From Mesotaenium endlicherianum (taxonomy: Eukaryota; Streptophyta; Zygnematophyceae; Zygnematales; Mesotaeniaceae): DNA of 64,000 bases. The notes beneath the pieces are model-generated. The model did not search any database and had not been told where the DNA came from. It was given only the letters and a program-made list of their open reading frames with translations. The position numbers and the translations under genes were made by a program. The stretch is from contig WELA01003517.1 in the NCBI GenBank assembly GCA_009602735.1, positions 664,575-728,574 on the forward strand, read 5' to 3'. Positions 44,286 to 57,290 of this stretch are shown here, one piece after another (positions within the stretch are counted from its first letter, which is position 1; each line of letters starts with the position of its first letter).

Positions 44286-44821
44286 ACTGTGGTTGAGGAC
44301 ATGAATTACAACAGGAGAATTGCTCAGGGCGCAAATTCAGAGCATAACAACCGAGTCAACCCACTGCTATACCAGAGAACGAGTCTATAACTTTGAACAA
44401 TTTTAGCTTGTATAAGATTTACCACTGAGGGAAGCAGTGGGTACAGCGGTACTGAGTGGGTGAAGTGGGATTAATTTATGAACTTTCGGGGCACTCTCTC
44501 AGGAAGTCCTCAGAGCTGACAGCAACGGTAGCATTTGTGCATGGAGGAAAGGAGAGACCAAGTCGTGAGTTAGGACGCGACAACTGGCAATATAACCGAC
44601 TTCGTATTCTGTACGCCTTCCTTCGGAGTTGAAACCACTTGAAAGCTTTCGAACGAACTCGTTCTGACATGCATGCACTCTCACCCAATAAAGCGGGATA
44701 AAGAAGCTGCACAGGCACATGGTTACCGCCTGCATGACAGCGGACAGTATTTTCATGCACTTGTCTTTAAGATGCAATCAGTTTGAAAAATCACCTCCTT
44801 CGAGAGTAACGGTGGTCAGCA
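44286..44821. promoter_or_regulatory. Divergent UVSSA/RAP1 intergenic region
   Basis: 536 bp between two head-to-head start codons, so it must hold both promoters and 5' UTRs. I saw no convincing TATA box or telomere-type (TTTAGGG) repeat. Confidence 0.5.
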
Positions 44822-47800
44822 ATGAAGGCCCTTTTCTGCGAACCTGATGGAACTCGGCAGACCTTCTTCATGCCTGCAAGAAAAGAGGATCCCGTATACG
44901 AAGACGAGAGAGACCGCTTGAAGAGGTTGATAGAGGTGTATGGTGGTATATGGAGTAATTTTAGATGTGCGGACGGAAAGACCGTGTATGAGCTGGTTGA
45001 GGATGTTCATGATGTCAGCCATGACGCAGCTCTGCGAGGCCAGGTGAAGCATCTCCCTTGTTCTCCAGAAGTTTCTCACATTGCACAACTTTGACTTGAT
45101 GAAGGCCCCTCCTCCTAGACACACTCCACACGTGAAAGATACCCAGTCTACAAAATATGGAGGACGAGCCCCTGGCTGGTGATACGGGGTGTGACAATGG
45201 AACCCCTCCTGAAGGTACACATTAAAGGCTACAACCTTAAACAGCCCACAGAAAGCTGGGATGAGTTTTGGGCCTCGCTTGGCGACTTTTTTTTTTTGTA
45301 AGTGCTTGCAGTCTCAGGCATGTTACGTATATCAGAGGGTTTGGCCATCTCCTGCTAGCATATACTCGTTCAAGTCTATGCAGCTGACAAACTGGTGTTG
45401 ACATACGTATGGCGCCTCTCGCCTCTCGTTTGGAAGAGGTCTTGTCGCAGCGAAAGGCCGAAACAGTGGCACGTCGGTTCTTCCTGTGGGTTGACGCAGG
45501 TGTTCCTGCTCTCGAAGTACGTGGACAAGTGCGTGGAGTACAGCCGGCCGCTATCGAAGGACACCTACGTTGTGAAGAAGAAGCGGCCGTACCACAGGTT
45601 CACGCTCGAGCACGACGGGGAGATCGAGCGCCACGTGGCCGCCGCTCTGGAGCAAGACCCCGAGGTCTCCCTGAAGGGCAACACCTTCTGGCAGGAGGCG
45701 GAAGTGTCGCTCGGCATCGGGCACCCCTGGTCGTCCATCAAGGACCGCTACATGAAGCATCTGAGGCCGGAGATCGAAGCGCGCGCAGAACAAAACAGGG
45801 GGGAGCCAGCGGGTGCTGTCAGGCGCGGGGCGGCGCCAGGCAGCGGCGGCGGCGGCAGGCAGCTTCCAGCAGCTATGCGACCGCCAGCTGGGCAGCTCCG
45901 AGAAGAGGCTGGGGAGGGCGGCACCAGCAGCAGCGGAGAAGGGCAAGCTTCAGAGGGAGCGCCGCAGGATGACAGCTGGCAGCCAGCGAGGGCGGCAGAG
46001 GTAGGCGGGGACAGGAGGGGCTCCGATGGGCTCTCAGGCGGAGAGGCTGCTGCTGCTGCTGCCAGCCGGGATCCGCGCGCACGAAAGAGGCAGGCAGCGC
46101 GCTCGCCAGCCTTGGAGACTCAGCCTCAGTTCGACACGCGGCCCCGATATAGAGCAGCAGATGCGGAGCAAGCGGGGCCGCCCGCAGGGAGGCGCAGGGA
46201 TGTGGCCAGAGGCGCGGGTGGCCAGAGGGGCGGCAGCCGTGAACTTGCGGGGGCGGCTGGTGGCGCCGGGCCATCGCCCCGCGGCCGGCAGAAGCAGGCC
46301 TTGCATGTCGACCTCCACTTTGACGGTGACGTGCGCGTGTCCGTGCGGGGTGATGGCGCACCTGGAGTGGACAGCGAAGAAGGAGGAGGAGGGGTTGTGG
46401 ATGCGATGCAGGAGGCAGCAGCAGCAGGAGTGGCAGCAGCAGGGGGAATTGTCAGGGCTGCTCTTGCTCACCAGGGCTCTGATGGCACAGGCGAGGGGCG
46501 AGAGGGGGCAGTGCAGGGAGGAGCTGCTGGGGGAGGTGGCGCGCATGCTTCTGAGACGCGCGGGGGAAGTGGGGGTGCTGGGGGTGGGGACCGCGTGGAG
46601 CCCTCAAGGAGGCAGCGGGCAGAGGTGCCGGCCAGGTCAGCGCTAGGTGGCGGCAGTGACCACGGCGATGGTGTGCCGGAGCATGCCGGGGACGAGAGAG
46701 GCGGCCATTCTTCTGGAGAGGAGGGTGGGCGGGAGCAGGGGCCGTCGCCTTTGCCGCGTAGAGAGGGGGGGCACGTTACGAGGAGGAGGCGCAAGGTGCG
46801 CACATGTGGCGCCTTTGCCATCGTCGAGGAGCGACCTGGGTCGGAGGGCGAGGACGGGCTCGAGAATCCGAGGGAGGCGAAAAGAAGCCGTAGCGGGCCT
46901 GGGGAGGTGCCTGCTGGCAGCGACGCAGAGGCTGAGCAGGAGAGGGCCGGGCCCCGAGGCCAGGAGCACAGTCCTGCGGGAGCAGAGCTTGCGGGGCTGC
47001 AGCCGCGGCAGCTGCAGCGCCTGCAGGAAGTGGTCACGGCTGTGGCCCTGCTGATGGATATGGTGAGGCCTGCTCTTCTTAGCCTGCTTGTATCACTGTC
47101 AGCCCTGCACCTGGCACTCCCCCACCTTGCGGCTCAGGGTGGTTATACTGTGCGTATTAAGGTAAGACTTTCTCCTGCTGTGTGTCTGCAGGTGCCTGTT
47201 TAGAAGCCTCTCTGAGTGGGCATGCTCTCTTGTTGCAGTTGTGTGCGGCAGTGATGCTGCAAGGTAACAGCGGAATCAGCACTGGGAGAGGGGTAGGCTG
47301 ACAAGGTGTTGGTCCTGACTTGTGGTTGACAAGACGGGGGCCTCCTGGGAGGAAGTGATGAAAGCTCTGGAAGACACATCGTCGGACTACCCAGCTACTG
47401 TGGCCCTTCTTCGAGCATCTAAGAGCACAGGTATTGCTTCTGCTCGTGGGGTGGGTCTGCTGTGCCTCTTCAGCAACTGTTGCCCTAGGGCCTCAACAAT
47501 CGATTGCTGTCCCTGCTGCTGCTACTGCTGCTGCTGCTGCTACTGCCGATGCTGATGCCGATGCTTAGCTTGACAAGAAGTTTGCTAGATTTGATGAGGG
47601 TCAAGGCGTCGTGTAGGGTCGAAATAGTGGCGAGAGCAGTCTCAAGGGCTTGCTCGCTGACTGGCGGTGGCAATGGTGGTGGTGGTGGTGATGCTCCCTG
47701 CGAGGCAGCTGGGGTGAGGGCGGATGCGCTGAGGCCGTGGAGCCTCAGGGAGGACCGCGTTTTGCTGGCGCACTTCAGAGGCGACCGCGGCGGCAATCTG

Positions 47801-47899
47801 CGATTGCCCACTGACAAGATCGTGGCCGTCCGTGGTCAGCGGAGTGTGGACCTCCGCCTCCAGTTCTTGACAACTGGCATCCGAGAGCCCAGCTTGTGA
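44822..47899 (+). CDS. RAP1: RAP1-like (TERF2IP-type) telomere protein: BRCT, Myb, RCT
   Basis: Four exons with consistent phases (44,822-45,043; 45,500-47,062; 47,334-47,430; 47,709-47,899) give 690 residues. The N-terminal BRCT (residues 1-100) opens MKALFCEPDGTRQTFFM and closes VFLLSKYVDKCVEYSRPL, parallel to human TERF2IP (LFVRDDGSSMSFYV ... STQYILDCVERN). The Myb domain (about 106-165) reads RFTLEHDGEIERHV, GNTFWQEAEVSLGIGHPWSS, IKDRYMKHLRPE, close to GNALWKAME and WQSLKDRYLKHLRG in human RAP1. A long Gly/Ala/Glu/Arg-rich linker follows. The C-terminus (about 585-690) reads VTAVALLMDM, WEEVMKALEDTSSDYPATVA, LLRASKS, GVRADALRPWSLREDRVLL, matching the RCT order of RAP1 (FLKNSGELEATSAFL, RADGYPIWSRQDDIDL). 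Known role: shelterin subunit controlling telomere end protection and transcription. The assignment is from remembered sequences, not a search. Confidence 0.82.
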
Positions 47900-49536
47900 G
47901 GGACGGGGTGCAGTTGGGAGGAGGCTGGGGCAGCCATCTATTCCTATGTAGGGAGTTGTGCACATTGAGGAATGGACGGTCGTGCTTAGATGATTGTACA
48001 TACTTTGAAAGTAGAGCGGCTCTGTACAGAAATGACCTGCAGTTGGCATGTTGATTCCTTCAGATGTGTAGTGTCTTAGAAGGAGGTGAATGAGGGTGTA
48101 GCCTTTATGGGGCATGCAACGTGCCGAACGGGTGTAGTTGTGAATTTGCTGATATCGATCTGTACAAGCTAGATGCAGGAGATCATCAAATAAAAATACC
48201 CCCCTCTCCGTCATTTGGGTTGGCACCCCTATTTACCTCGTTTGATAAGGAGGGGAACGAGATAAACGGTGATGTAAGACAATTGTTTAAACAATTGCCT
48301 TGACCATGTTACCCAGGAGTAGTCACTCCTCCAGTCCTATGTTTTGTCTGCCGCAAGAATCATTCTCAGTTGTGCAGCGTGATTGTAACTATGAGAGGTT
48401 GAGACATGCGCCTCAGCAGTGGACCTCCATGGGAACCATTTCCTGAGGCATTCACGCTACAATACCCACAACTATATCCGTGCAAAGTGCTTCTTAGACT
48501 ATGAACAGATGTGCAGGTGTGGTCACCTGTAATCAGTGTATGTAAATAAACGAGTTTGCTTCTTGACTGCAATGGCAAACAGTTCGAATAATAACACCTA
48601 TATCTTGTGAGGTTGTGGTGGATACCAAGTGGGTGCGCAGTATGGAGTCTTCTTTTTTCCTGCTCTTGCACGTAAATACACATTGGGATCAAGTGGTAGC
48701 ATGGTGACGTCTTCAAGTGTCAACACGTGAAGGAATGCATTGATTGGCCCTCTCACATCCATGTGAAGGTAATCTTGATATAAACTGATGGCTGCTAGTA
48801 AATAGGAAAATGAACTCAAATAAACACCATAGACCCGACTCATGTCACTGATTAAGCGATTCATCTATTCCCTCTGCTTCTTTCATATATAAAGTGATGA
48901 GCTGCTTAATTTGTGTTGAGCCCCCACAGTCGCGTAAGTTCTGACATGTACTGGTTGCTGCTTATATCACTGAGACAAGATGCCGAGCATGCACGTACCT
49001 CCTGATGCACGTACCGTCGAACACTCTTCCTACGGCTCTGCATGCCTTGCAGATGGACTGCCTTCCTGCAAGGGCTAACAGATACTGCACTTGGCCGAGT
49101 GTCTGGAGGAGCAGCGCAGCGGTATGAAGGAGGCTGCGACCATGTCTGACAACCAAGGCATTGAGGTACTGTTCATGCAACGAGGATGCCAAGAATGCCG
49201 GGCACGTCAATCCCTCGAGTGTTCACACTTGGTCCTGCTCCTGTGGCTATGCATTTCGGGTTTGGAGGGCAGAGCTGATGCGAAAGATCTCGCAGCTGAA
49301 AGCATGTACGTGTGCACGGTGAAAGTGGGCTTCTCTTTCACAATAAGGGTCGCGAGTCAAGTCCACCAAGGCTGCACAATGCACAAGGAGCAGCCCCTTC
49401 ACTTAGCTGGCTTGCAGTAGCCTAACTTTTTTTTTGGGAAAATGAGTGCAAGCTATAGCTGATGCAACTGCCGTCCCATGTAAGAAAAGCAACTGGAGCA
49501 CTCGCCAGAGTTTATGTGTCAAGGACAGAGTCTTTC
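47900..49536. other. Convergent 3' flank of RAP1 and NIPP1
   Basis: 1.6 kb between the RAP1 stop and the NIPP1 stop. Only short chance frames are present. It presumably holds both 3' UTRs. I recognise no RNA gene. Confidence 0.5.
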
Positions 49537-51790
49537 TTACGATGGATGCTCGCGATCATCTGACTCTGATGATCTTATAGGCACCCCATTTCCATTGACA
49601 TCTGTCTCTAGCTCTAAGCGCACGCCGGCGGAGTGAGGTTTTAGTCGCTCTCCGAACAAGTCCTCAGAGATCTGCCCATCCTGGGCTTGCTCCTCCCCAC
49701 CACCTAGCTCTACTCGTTGTCGTCCAGCAGCTCGTGACGCATTGCTGTCCCTGACAGACGTTGCTGCTGCCAATGCGCTAGGAGCAGAGGCAGCAGAGCC
49801 CTCGCGAGCCTCAGAGGAGGAGGACGCTGCCTCCTTCACACCGGCCCTGGCGGCTTCGCTGCTCTCTCCGCTCGGCTGGGCCCCCGCATCCATTGCTGCT
49901 CCTGCTGCTGGCTTCGAGCCCGACCACGAGCCTCCGGCGAAGCCTGACCCGGCAGGCTGTGAGTCGCCCAGCAGGCCGCCATACAGGCCGGGGGACCTCA
50001 CGCTGCTGAGGTACTGCTTCAGCTTGTCAGTCACTGCAGGCGAGGACGAGGACGCGGCGGAGGCGTCCTTTCCCTGCTGCGGCCCTCCCTTGTCCTGCTG
50101 GCCCTGGCCCTTGCTTTTGGGGATGATGGTGGTCTGCACCAGCGAGTCAAACTTGCCCACCAGGCTGCTGCCCTCCCGCACCCCGATTGGGCCGGGCTCC
50201 GTGCTCACGTCAGCGCCATCCGAGACGCCGACCACGACTGCCAGCTCGCCACCGTACTGGTCCGAGAACGACACGCGCGCCGTCTTGGCCCTCTTGCTCG
50301 GCCGCTGGCCCCCCTCCCCCTCGCTGCTGTCCTCGCTCTTGGCGCTACTTCTGCCCCTGGCCTCCTGGGAGGAGGCCAGCCCGGGGGTGGCCGGGCTCGG
50401 CACCCCCAGACGGTTCAGTATAGTGTTGTACGCCAGGACCGCCGCCGGATCTGCAGGGTCGGGCGGCGCAGGAAGCTCGGCGGGGGGCGTCGCGGCGGCG
50501 GGCGCTGACGAGTGCGCCGCGGCGGGAGGAGCCTTGCGGAGCACATAGGTGCGCGTGGAGGCTGCGAAGCGCAGCGATTGGCCGGCTTCCAGCTCCACGG
50601 GGACGTCCTTCTTGAGGCGCTCGTTGGACACGAAGGTGCCGTGCACGGACCCCATGTCGATGACGAAGACGCTGCTCCCTCCGCTCGCACGCACGCACGC
50701 ACGCACCACATGGGGAGCCGGCAACCCTGTCAGTGACTCATGCTTGTCTGTCCCGCTGCCCGCCCAGGCCCATGTGCCTGTGGCATATGATGGCACCTAG
50801 TTGATGTTTGACAGAATGCTGCTGGGTCAAGTGAAACACTCCTCCCTCCCACTACCTCCCTCCTCCCTCCGCCCTCCTCAGCAGAACCAGATGTTCTGAG
50901 TTGCAGCGGGACAATGACTGCCTGTCACCTCGCAGTGTTGCATGCAGCGCACTGATATGCCCACACGCGACATGCCTCTGGCGCAATCTGACAGGGGCAT
51001 GCTGTCCCAATCACGACGAATCAGCAAGCACGAATATCGGCGTCCCCGTACCTCCCATTCTTGTGGTGCACGACTGCAGCGTGTTGCCGCGAGACGGAGG
51101 GATGGTCGAGCACAAAGTCGCAAGTTGCCGCTTGGCGCCCAAAGACAGCTCGCTTCCGCTCAATGGGGACGCTGTCCACTGCTACCCCGTCCTGATGGCA
51201 CACAGCGGACAGGTGTCGCAGAATGCTGTGAGTAATTGTGGATCAAAGGTGACCCTTCTCCAAACCCAATGGATGCTTTGCGACAACCAGCTTTCCTCTT
51301 TATGGGGGGGGGGGAAAGACAGCCACAAGGTACACGAGACTTTGACCGGCATGTCTGCTAAGAGGATATGAAAGCACATAGCAGCTCACAAGAGGAATCA
51401 TAATCTCAGAGTACGAACCAGAAGTGACATGCATATAGTGCCTGTAAGTGATGTTTGCAGCAGTAGCCTTAAGCAACCATCGCATGAAGAGGCCACCAAC
51501 ATGACTTTAACAGTCTTAGGTACCTTGATGACTTCCAGGACGTAAGCGCCAGGCCTCGGATCTGTCGCCCATTCTGGTGGTTGCCAAGTAGATGCACCGC
51601 CACCAGCACTGGCAGACTGTCCAGTTGGGATGCTACCATTAGCAGCTGCCCCTGAGGATGGTGCAGTGCCACGAGGCTGTGGAGGTGCCGGCTGAGGGGG
51701 AGGACGAATGGATGAAGATGAGGCCGTGACATTGAATGGCTCAGCAGATTCTGCTTTTTTGAAGCGATCGAGCGATAATCTATTCAACAT
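49537..51790 (-). CDS. NIPP1: NIPP1-like FHA-domain protein (nuclear inhibitor of PP1)
   Basis: Three exons (51,790-51,524; 51,191-51,052; 50,671-49,537), phases consistent, 513 residues. The N-terminus has LDRFKKAESAEPF and PPEWATDPRPGAYVLEVIK. The FHA domain (about 85-175) has VFGRQAATCDFVLDHPSVSR, QHAAVVHHKNGS, VFVIDMGSVHGTFVSNERL and LRFAASTRTYVLRK. The order and wording follow plant NIPP1 (Arabidopsis At5g47790, from memory). A downstream RVSF motif (KTARVSFSDQYGGELA) fits the RVxF docking motif for protein phosphatase 1. Further conserved stretches are GVSDGADVSTEPGPIG and LVGKFDSLVQTTIIPK. Known role: nuclear PP1 targeting subunit linked to splicing factors through FHA-phosphothreonine binding. 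The tail is extended and low-complexity compared with land plants. It is divergent with AIP1. Confidence 0.9.
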
Positions 51791-52482
51791 TTTGGTCGCA
51801 TTAAATTGTGAGCGCTACATGCATGCCACAGACTACCTATGAAGCGGATAGTGGATGACAATCATGACTAAGCGGACCTCACGGTATCCCACCACTACAA
51901 ACAATAAGCATGAAAGTTGTGCTCAGGTCTTGTGACTACTGTCTCTTACTCCTTACTTAACGAAACTACAGCGTGGGGAAGACAGCTTTGACATAACCTC
52001 TGACATTCGATTAAGTTATCAATGTGCTATTTTAGTGGTGTCAGAGGGGCACAGCCATGACATGGTTCAGTGCAATTCAGTGAGCATAAAATACAACATA
52101 TTATACATGCATGATGAGAAGATGTGACGATGAAGGCCATTTTGTTACCTTGCTGACATTCTGCGTTTGCCGTGACTGCGCGCGTGCGACACCCGTGCGA
52201 CATTTATCCGGATATTACAAGAAATGCGAAGGGCTTGCCCTCCGTGTCACACACTCCCCCCCCTTCTCACCCAACATTAGTTTCTTATATCCTCCCCCAC
52301 TTCAGTCTAACTGCTAAGTGACTTACCAATTTCCGTAGTACATTCTCGTCATTTGGACTCCCTACAGCAGACGAGCATTTGCGTTTCTCCTGCAGGTGTA
52401 TAGTCCAAGTCAATTGAGTAGCAGAAGGGGTGCTGGGAGCTCCTCTCCAATTTGCCGTGCAGCTGCATAACACGTTTGCATA
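51791..52482. promoter_or_regulatory. Divergent NIPP1/AIP1 intergenic region
   Basis: 692 bp separating two head-to-head start codons. AT-rich; a TATA-like stretch (CATATTATACATG, about 52,096-52,110) is present but unproven. Confidence 0.45.
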
Positions 52483-55400
52483 GTGATGGCGAAGCTTGAA
52501 GCCTCATATGCATGCCTGCCAGCCACTCAGCGTGGAAGAGGAATTCTCATTGGTGGTGACCCGGACAAGTCCTGGATTTCGTACTGCAGTGGTAAATCTG
52601 TCATCTTGAGGAGCTTAGAAGACCCACGCCTCTGCGACGTCTATACAGAACACTCGTACAATACTACAGTAGCAAGGTTCTCCCCCAATGGAGAGTGGGT
52701 CGCGTCAGGAGACGTGTCGGGCCAGGTTAGAGTGTGGGGCCGAGGAGGCGAACATAAATTGCGGTTTGAGATGAGGGCTCTGGCCGGCAGTATAGACGAC
52801 ATGCAGTGGTCTGCTGACGGGCAGCGCATTGTGGTATCTGGAGACGGGAAGGGCTCCCAGCTGGTCCGAGCCTTCATGTAAACATATCTCCCGCTTCTTC
52901 TCACGTGCAAAGCCTACTCATTCTTTTTCAGAAAATGATACAGATGTGCACAGCGATGGCATCTGAACAACTTGTGACTCGAGAGATGCACAATCATGGC
53001 CTCTAAATTTTCAGCTTTTCGCGTTCCTCAATCTCTACCTGGATGTTGTTGCCCTTGAGATATCACCTGGTTGCCCGAAGCCACCCACCTCCATTTCTCA
53101 GCTACATAGGATGACTCTCCATGACGATAGTAATTAGAGATCGATGGAGGATGAGAATTCTGTGGGCCACATGGCAGGCCTCCGGCTTCTATGCGACATG
53201 CCGTGACTGCGGCCGCCCCCAGACATATGTGCCTCTCTGCATCACGAGCACCCCCACTGTTGCTGTGAGGGGAGGGGGAGGGAGAGGGGGCGAGGGAGAG
53301 AGTTGTAAGAGACCTGGTAACGGCAGGATTGGAGGGACATGCAAATAGTCATTAATGGGCGTCGGTGCCGCCGCAGTGTGCGTGCATGACGAGCTGCCAC
53401 GGGCTGCCACGTGTCATGCGTGCGCTTGCATGCAGGTGGGACTCGGGGTCCAACGTGGGCGAGTTTGAGGGCCACTCCAAGCGGGTGCTCAGCTGCTCCT
53501 TCCGCCCCACCCGGCCCTTCCGCATCGCCAGCTGCGGAGAGGACTTTGGCGTGAACTACTACGAGGGGCCCCCCTTCCGTTTCAAGACCTCCCACAGGTG
53601 AGGTGTGCCCTCCATCCATCGCAGCTCCCGCTGGGCTGCCCTCTGTGCCGCTCATGGTTAAACTATACACCTGGCTGTGCTGCTGGCATGCTTCTGTGTG
53701 GTGTGTGTGTGTGCGTGTTAGCGCGTGTGCACGCGTGCCCGCACATGACCAACCTCCTGCCTGCCTGCCTGCCTGCCATGGGCTCGTCCTCTCGTTTCCG
53801 TTGACAACCTGCTCTCCCACTCCACTCCACCTCCCGCACTCGCCGCCCCTTGCAGCTGGTGCTATTTGTCTGCCTGCCTGTGTGGCGACTGCCTGCGTCT
53901 GGCTTAGAGTGGTCTTGAAGGGGGGGCAGGGAGAGGGTGTGATGTGGTGGCTCATGGCTGGCTCCTTCCTCCTTCTATCTGTTTGATTTTTTTTCCCCGG
54001 GAGGAGGGCGTGTCAGAGAGCACACCAACTTTGTGAACTGCGTGCGCTACTCGCCTGATGGCACGCGCTTCATCACCGTCGGATCGGACAAGAAGGGCAT
54101 CCTGTTTGACGGGCAGACGGGGGAGAAGCTGAGCGAGCTGGCGCAGGAGAACGGCCACACAGGCAGCATCTATGCCGCCAGCTGGAGCCCCGACGGTCAA
54201 CAGGTGGCATTTGTTCAACAGCACCCCCTGCCCAGCTCCAAGCCTCCCTCCCTCCTCCCGTACTTGCGGCATGATTGTCTCTGTGAAGCGCTTGACTCGT
54301 GTTTCTAAGGTAGACACCCGTGTTGTTGATTTTTAGTGCATGTCGAGGTGTGTGGCTGTGCTTGTTGCGCCCGCCATCTCGATGGTCAATGCAGCGAAGG
54401 GGGTGCACCCATTGTTGGATGGCCACGCCACACAAGTGTATACCTCGGGTGGTTGCCACAGCTGAAGCGGTGTGCATGCAATTGATGGCATTGCGCTGGT
54501 GGTGGTGCTGGGGTGGGAGTGGGTTGGGCCGGGGGGGGCGGGGGGCGGGCAGGTGCTGACTGTGTCGGCAGATAAGACTGCAAAGATCTGGGACATGGCT
54601 GCTGACGGTTCGTCGGGGAAAGTGAGCACCACCTTCTCGTTCGCCGAGCGGCCCTCCGTGGACGACATGCAGGTGCGCCCGCATGCCCGCCTGCCACTTG
54701 GCTGCTCGTGTAGCCTTCCTTGGGAGCTGGCTGGTTGCATGACCCCCCCTTCCTCCTCCTGCCCTTCCTCCTGCCCTTGCCCGCCACACCCTGAAGGAAG
54801 CTGAGCATGCAGCACCTCCTGCTTCTGCTCCTCCGGGTGCTTACGGCTGCGCGTCCTCCCGCTCCTGCTCCTTCCCTCTCCTGGCTGCTCGCAGCAGCTT
54901 GGCTCAGCCCCTTTCCGCTTGAGTGACCCCCCCGTTGACCTCAAATGACGTCAGTTGCCCTCCGTGGTGAGGGAGCCAGCGCATAGCCCCTTCGCCCGCG
55001 AGGAGCTCATGCTCATATCTCCTCCAGCTGGCGCCACTGTGACGGGGTGCTGCCCTTTCCCTCCTCTTTCAGTTGCCAGTCTATTTCTCGGAGGGCCCCC
55101 CCAATTCTAGCCGCCAGCATGTGGCCTTCTCTTGCCCCCTGTCGCCACTGAATCAAGCCAGCTCTGCGTCGCTTTGGGGCGTTGGGCCGCTCTCGCAGGT
55201 GGGCTGCCTGTGGCTGCCCGGCCACATCATCACCGTGTCTCTCAGCGGCAGCATCAACTACCTCTCCTCCTCCTCCCCCGCGCTCCCCCCCAGAGTCCTG
55301 GTAGGCCACAGCCGGAACATCACAGCCCTGACTCTGGCCCAATCTGATGGTGCCAGCGAGCTCTACACAAGCAGCTACGACGGCGTGGTGGTGAGGTGGC

Positions 55401-56886
55401 GCATGGGCGAGGGAGCCCTGGGAAATATGGGCGGCAAGGGCCACAGCGGCGCCGTGAAGGCCATGGCTGTCGGAGGAGGGCACCTTGTCACCTGCGCTCT
55501 CGACGACACCGTACGGCACCCCCCCTCTTTCCTCCCATCCCATCCCCTCCCCTGTCCTCCCTCCCCTGCCCTCCCTTGCTTGCTCCCTCCCTTCCACCAA
55601 CTTCCCTTTTCCCTCTACCCCTTCCGCCACTTCTGGGTCCGCTCTCTCCAGTCATGCCACATTTCTGAAACATCGGCTGCACTTGCTGGTGGGATGAATG
55701 AGAGGTGCCAGATGGTACACTTCCATGGGAGTATCAGCGACATGGCATAGGGAGGGACTTGGGGCAGTGACAAATCTAGCAACGAGAGGATCTGCCGCTG
55801 TGCTGACACGCTCAAGTGCGTGCGCCTCTATGGCTCTAATCTTTGGGGTCTTGTTTGAGAGTGGGTGCCAATCATGCCCCCCAGAGTCCTGAGGGGGTTT
55901 CTGCTGACGTGTCACATTGGTCTTCAGGTTGGGGGGGGGGAGAGGGGGCATAATGTGCAGGCAATGAGGATTACAGGGGATCTAACACCCAAACGAGCGC
56001 ACCCGCCCCCTGCGCCACTCTGTGTTGTGACAGGTCCGACGGAGCAAGCTGCCAGCGGAGCAGTACAGCGACACGGAGCCCACTGCGCTTGGAGCGCAAC
56101 CGCACGACCTCTGCGTGGCCGCATCCGCGCCTGAGCTTGCCATCGTTGCAACCGCGAAGGGCCTGGTCCTCATGCGAGGCTCCGAGAAGCTGTCGAGTAC
56201 CGCTCTTGGCTACGACGCCACGTCGGCAGCCTTGTCGCCAGATGGCGCCGAGGCGGCTGTTGGCGGCTCGGACGGCAAGCTGAGGATATACAGGGTCAAC
56301 GGCGACAGCCTCGAGGAGGAAGCGGTGCTGGAGAAGCACCGAGCAGCCGTTGTGATCGTGCGCTACTCTCCCGATGGCTCCATGATTGCCTCCGGAGACC
56401 AGAAGCCCGAAGCTGTTCTGTGGGACAGGAGCTCGAGAGAGGTACAAACCACCCCATGCCCTTTAAGCCACTTCTTCTTTATATCGCTTTCAGAGTAAGG
56501 GCATCATGAGCTGATATCTTGCAAAGAACCATATTCTACGCTTGTTTCGTCTAATTTTTACTACATATTCATCTTTCAACGCCCCTCTTTCAGCACTGTA
56601 GTTTGTGGTGGCGCTTGCTGGGTGTTCTCAGGTGAAGGTGAAGAACATGCTGTACCACACGGCCCGCATCACGTGCTTGGCGTGGGCACCGGACAGCCAA
56701 CATTTTGCAACAGGCTCAGTGGACACCAGTGTAATCGTGTGGGACGTCAACAAGCTGGCCTCATCTCGGCTGACTATTAAGGGCGCCCACCCAGGAGGCG
56801 TCAGTGCGCTAACATTCATAGACAACAGCACCATATTGACGGGCGGGGATGACGCGTGTCTACGCACATGGGCACTCCCAGTATGA
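52483..56886 (+). CDS. AIP1: Actin-interacting protein 1 (WD40 repeat, WDR1 family)
   Basis: Seven exons with consistent phases: 52,483-52,877; 53,436-53,597; 54,017-54,203; 54,553-54,672; 55,199-55,510; 56,034-56,441; 56,632-56,886. They give 612 residues, the usual length for AIP1 (about 600-610). The start is [19 protein letters not shown]; then come [115 protein letters not shown] and [10 protein letters not shown]. It folds as two seven-bladed propellers in known members. AIP1 works with ADF/cofilin to disassemble actin filaments. The exon 4-5 join DDMQ-VGCLW reproduces the family's conserved order, which supports the model. Confidence 0.93.
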
Positions 56887-57290
56887 GGTATCTTTTAAAG
56901 ATCTACACACACCAGAGCTTCTAAGGTGAGGTGCTTTAGAAGGCAAGAATCAGATTTTGTAAATTTTGCGCGTAGGAAAAGTTCTCAGGAAGCATTTACG
57001 CAAAAGATCAAGCTTCTGACGGCTTCCTCATCCCTAAAGCTCCAGCTCTCTTTTACCTAGCTTCTTGCAGGAGCTGCGGGTGACACAAAAAGGCTGCGCA
57101 CCACTTCCATTACTGCTTGGAAAGCGTAGGGAGAAAGTGCCCAGGTGTTAAGCTTGCTGGCAGTCATGAAGGCTTGCTATGAGCAAGAGAATACTAGTTC
57201 CAAAGCAATGTGCTGGAGCAAGTAACAGCCATATCAGATAGTAACGAAGTTTTTTTCCATGATTGGCACCAATGATGGTGGACTGTCCAG
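56887..57290. other. Convergent 3' flank of AIP1 and CRR6
   Basis: About 400 bp between two convergent stop codons; no feature recognised. Confidence 0.5.

Noticed and set aside
45395-45499. Start codon at 45,395 for the RAP1 main exon
   Set aside because: The 35 residues it would add match nothing, whereas the acceptor before 45,500 joins in phase to an exon that completes the BRCT domain.
47063-47203. Continuation of the RAP1 main exon to the stop at 47,201-47,203
   Set aside because: A GTGAGG donor at 47,063 is in phase with an exon at 47,334 that supplies the expected RCT sequence.
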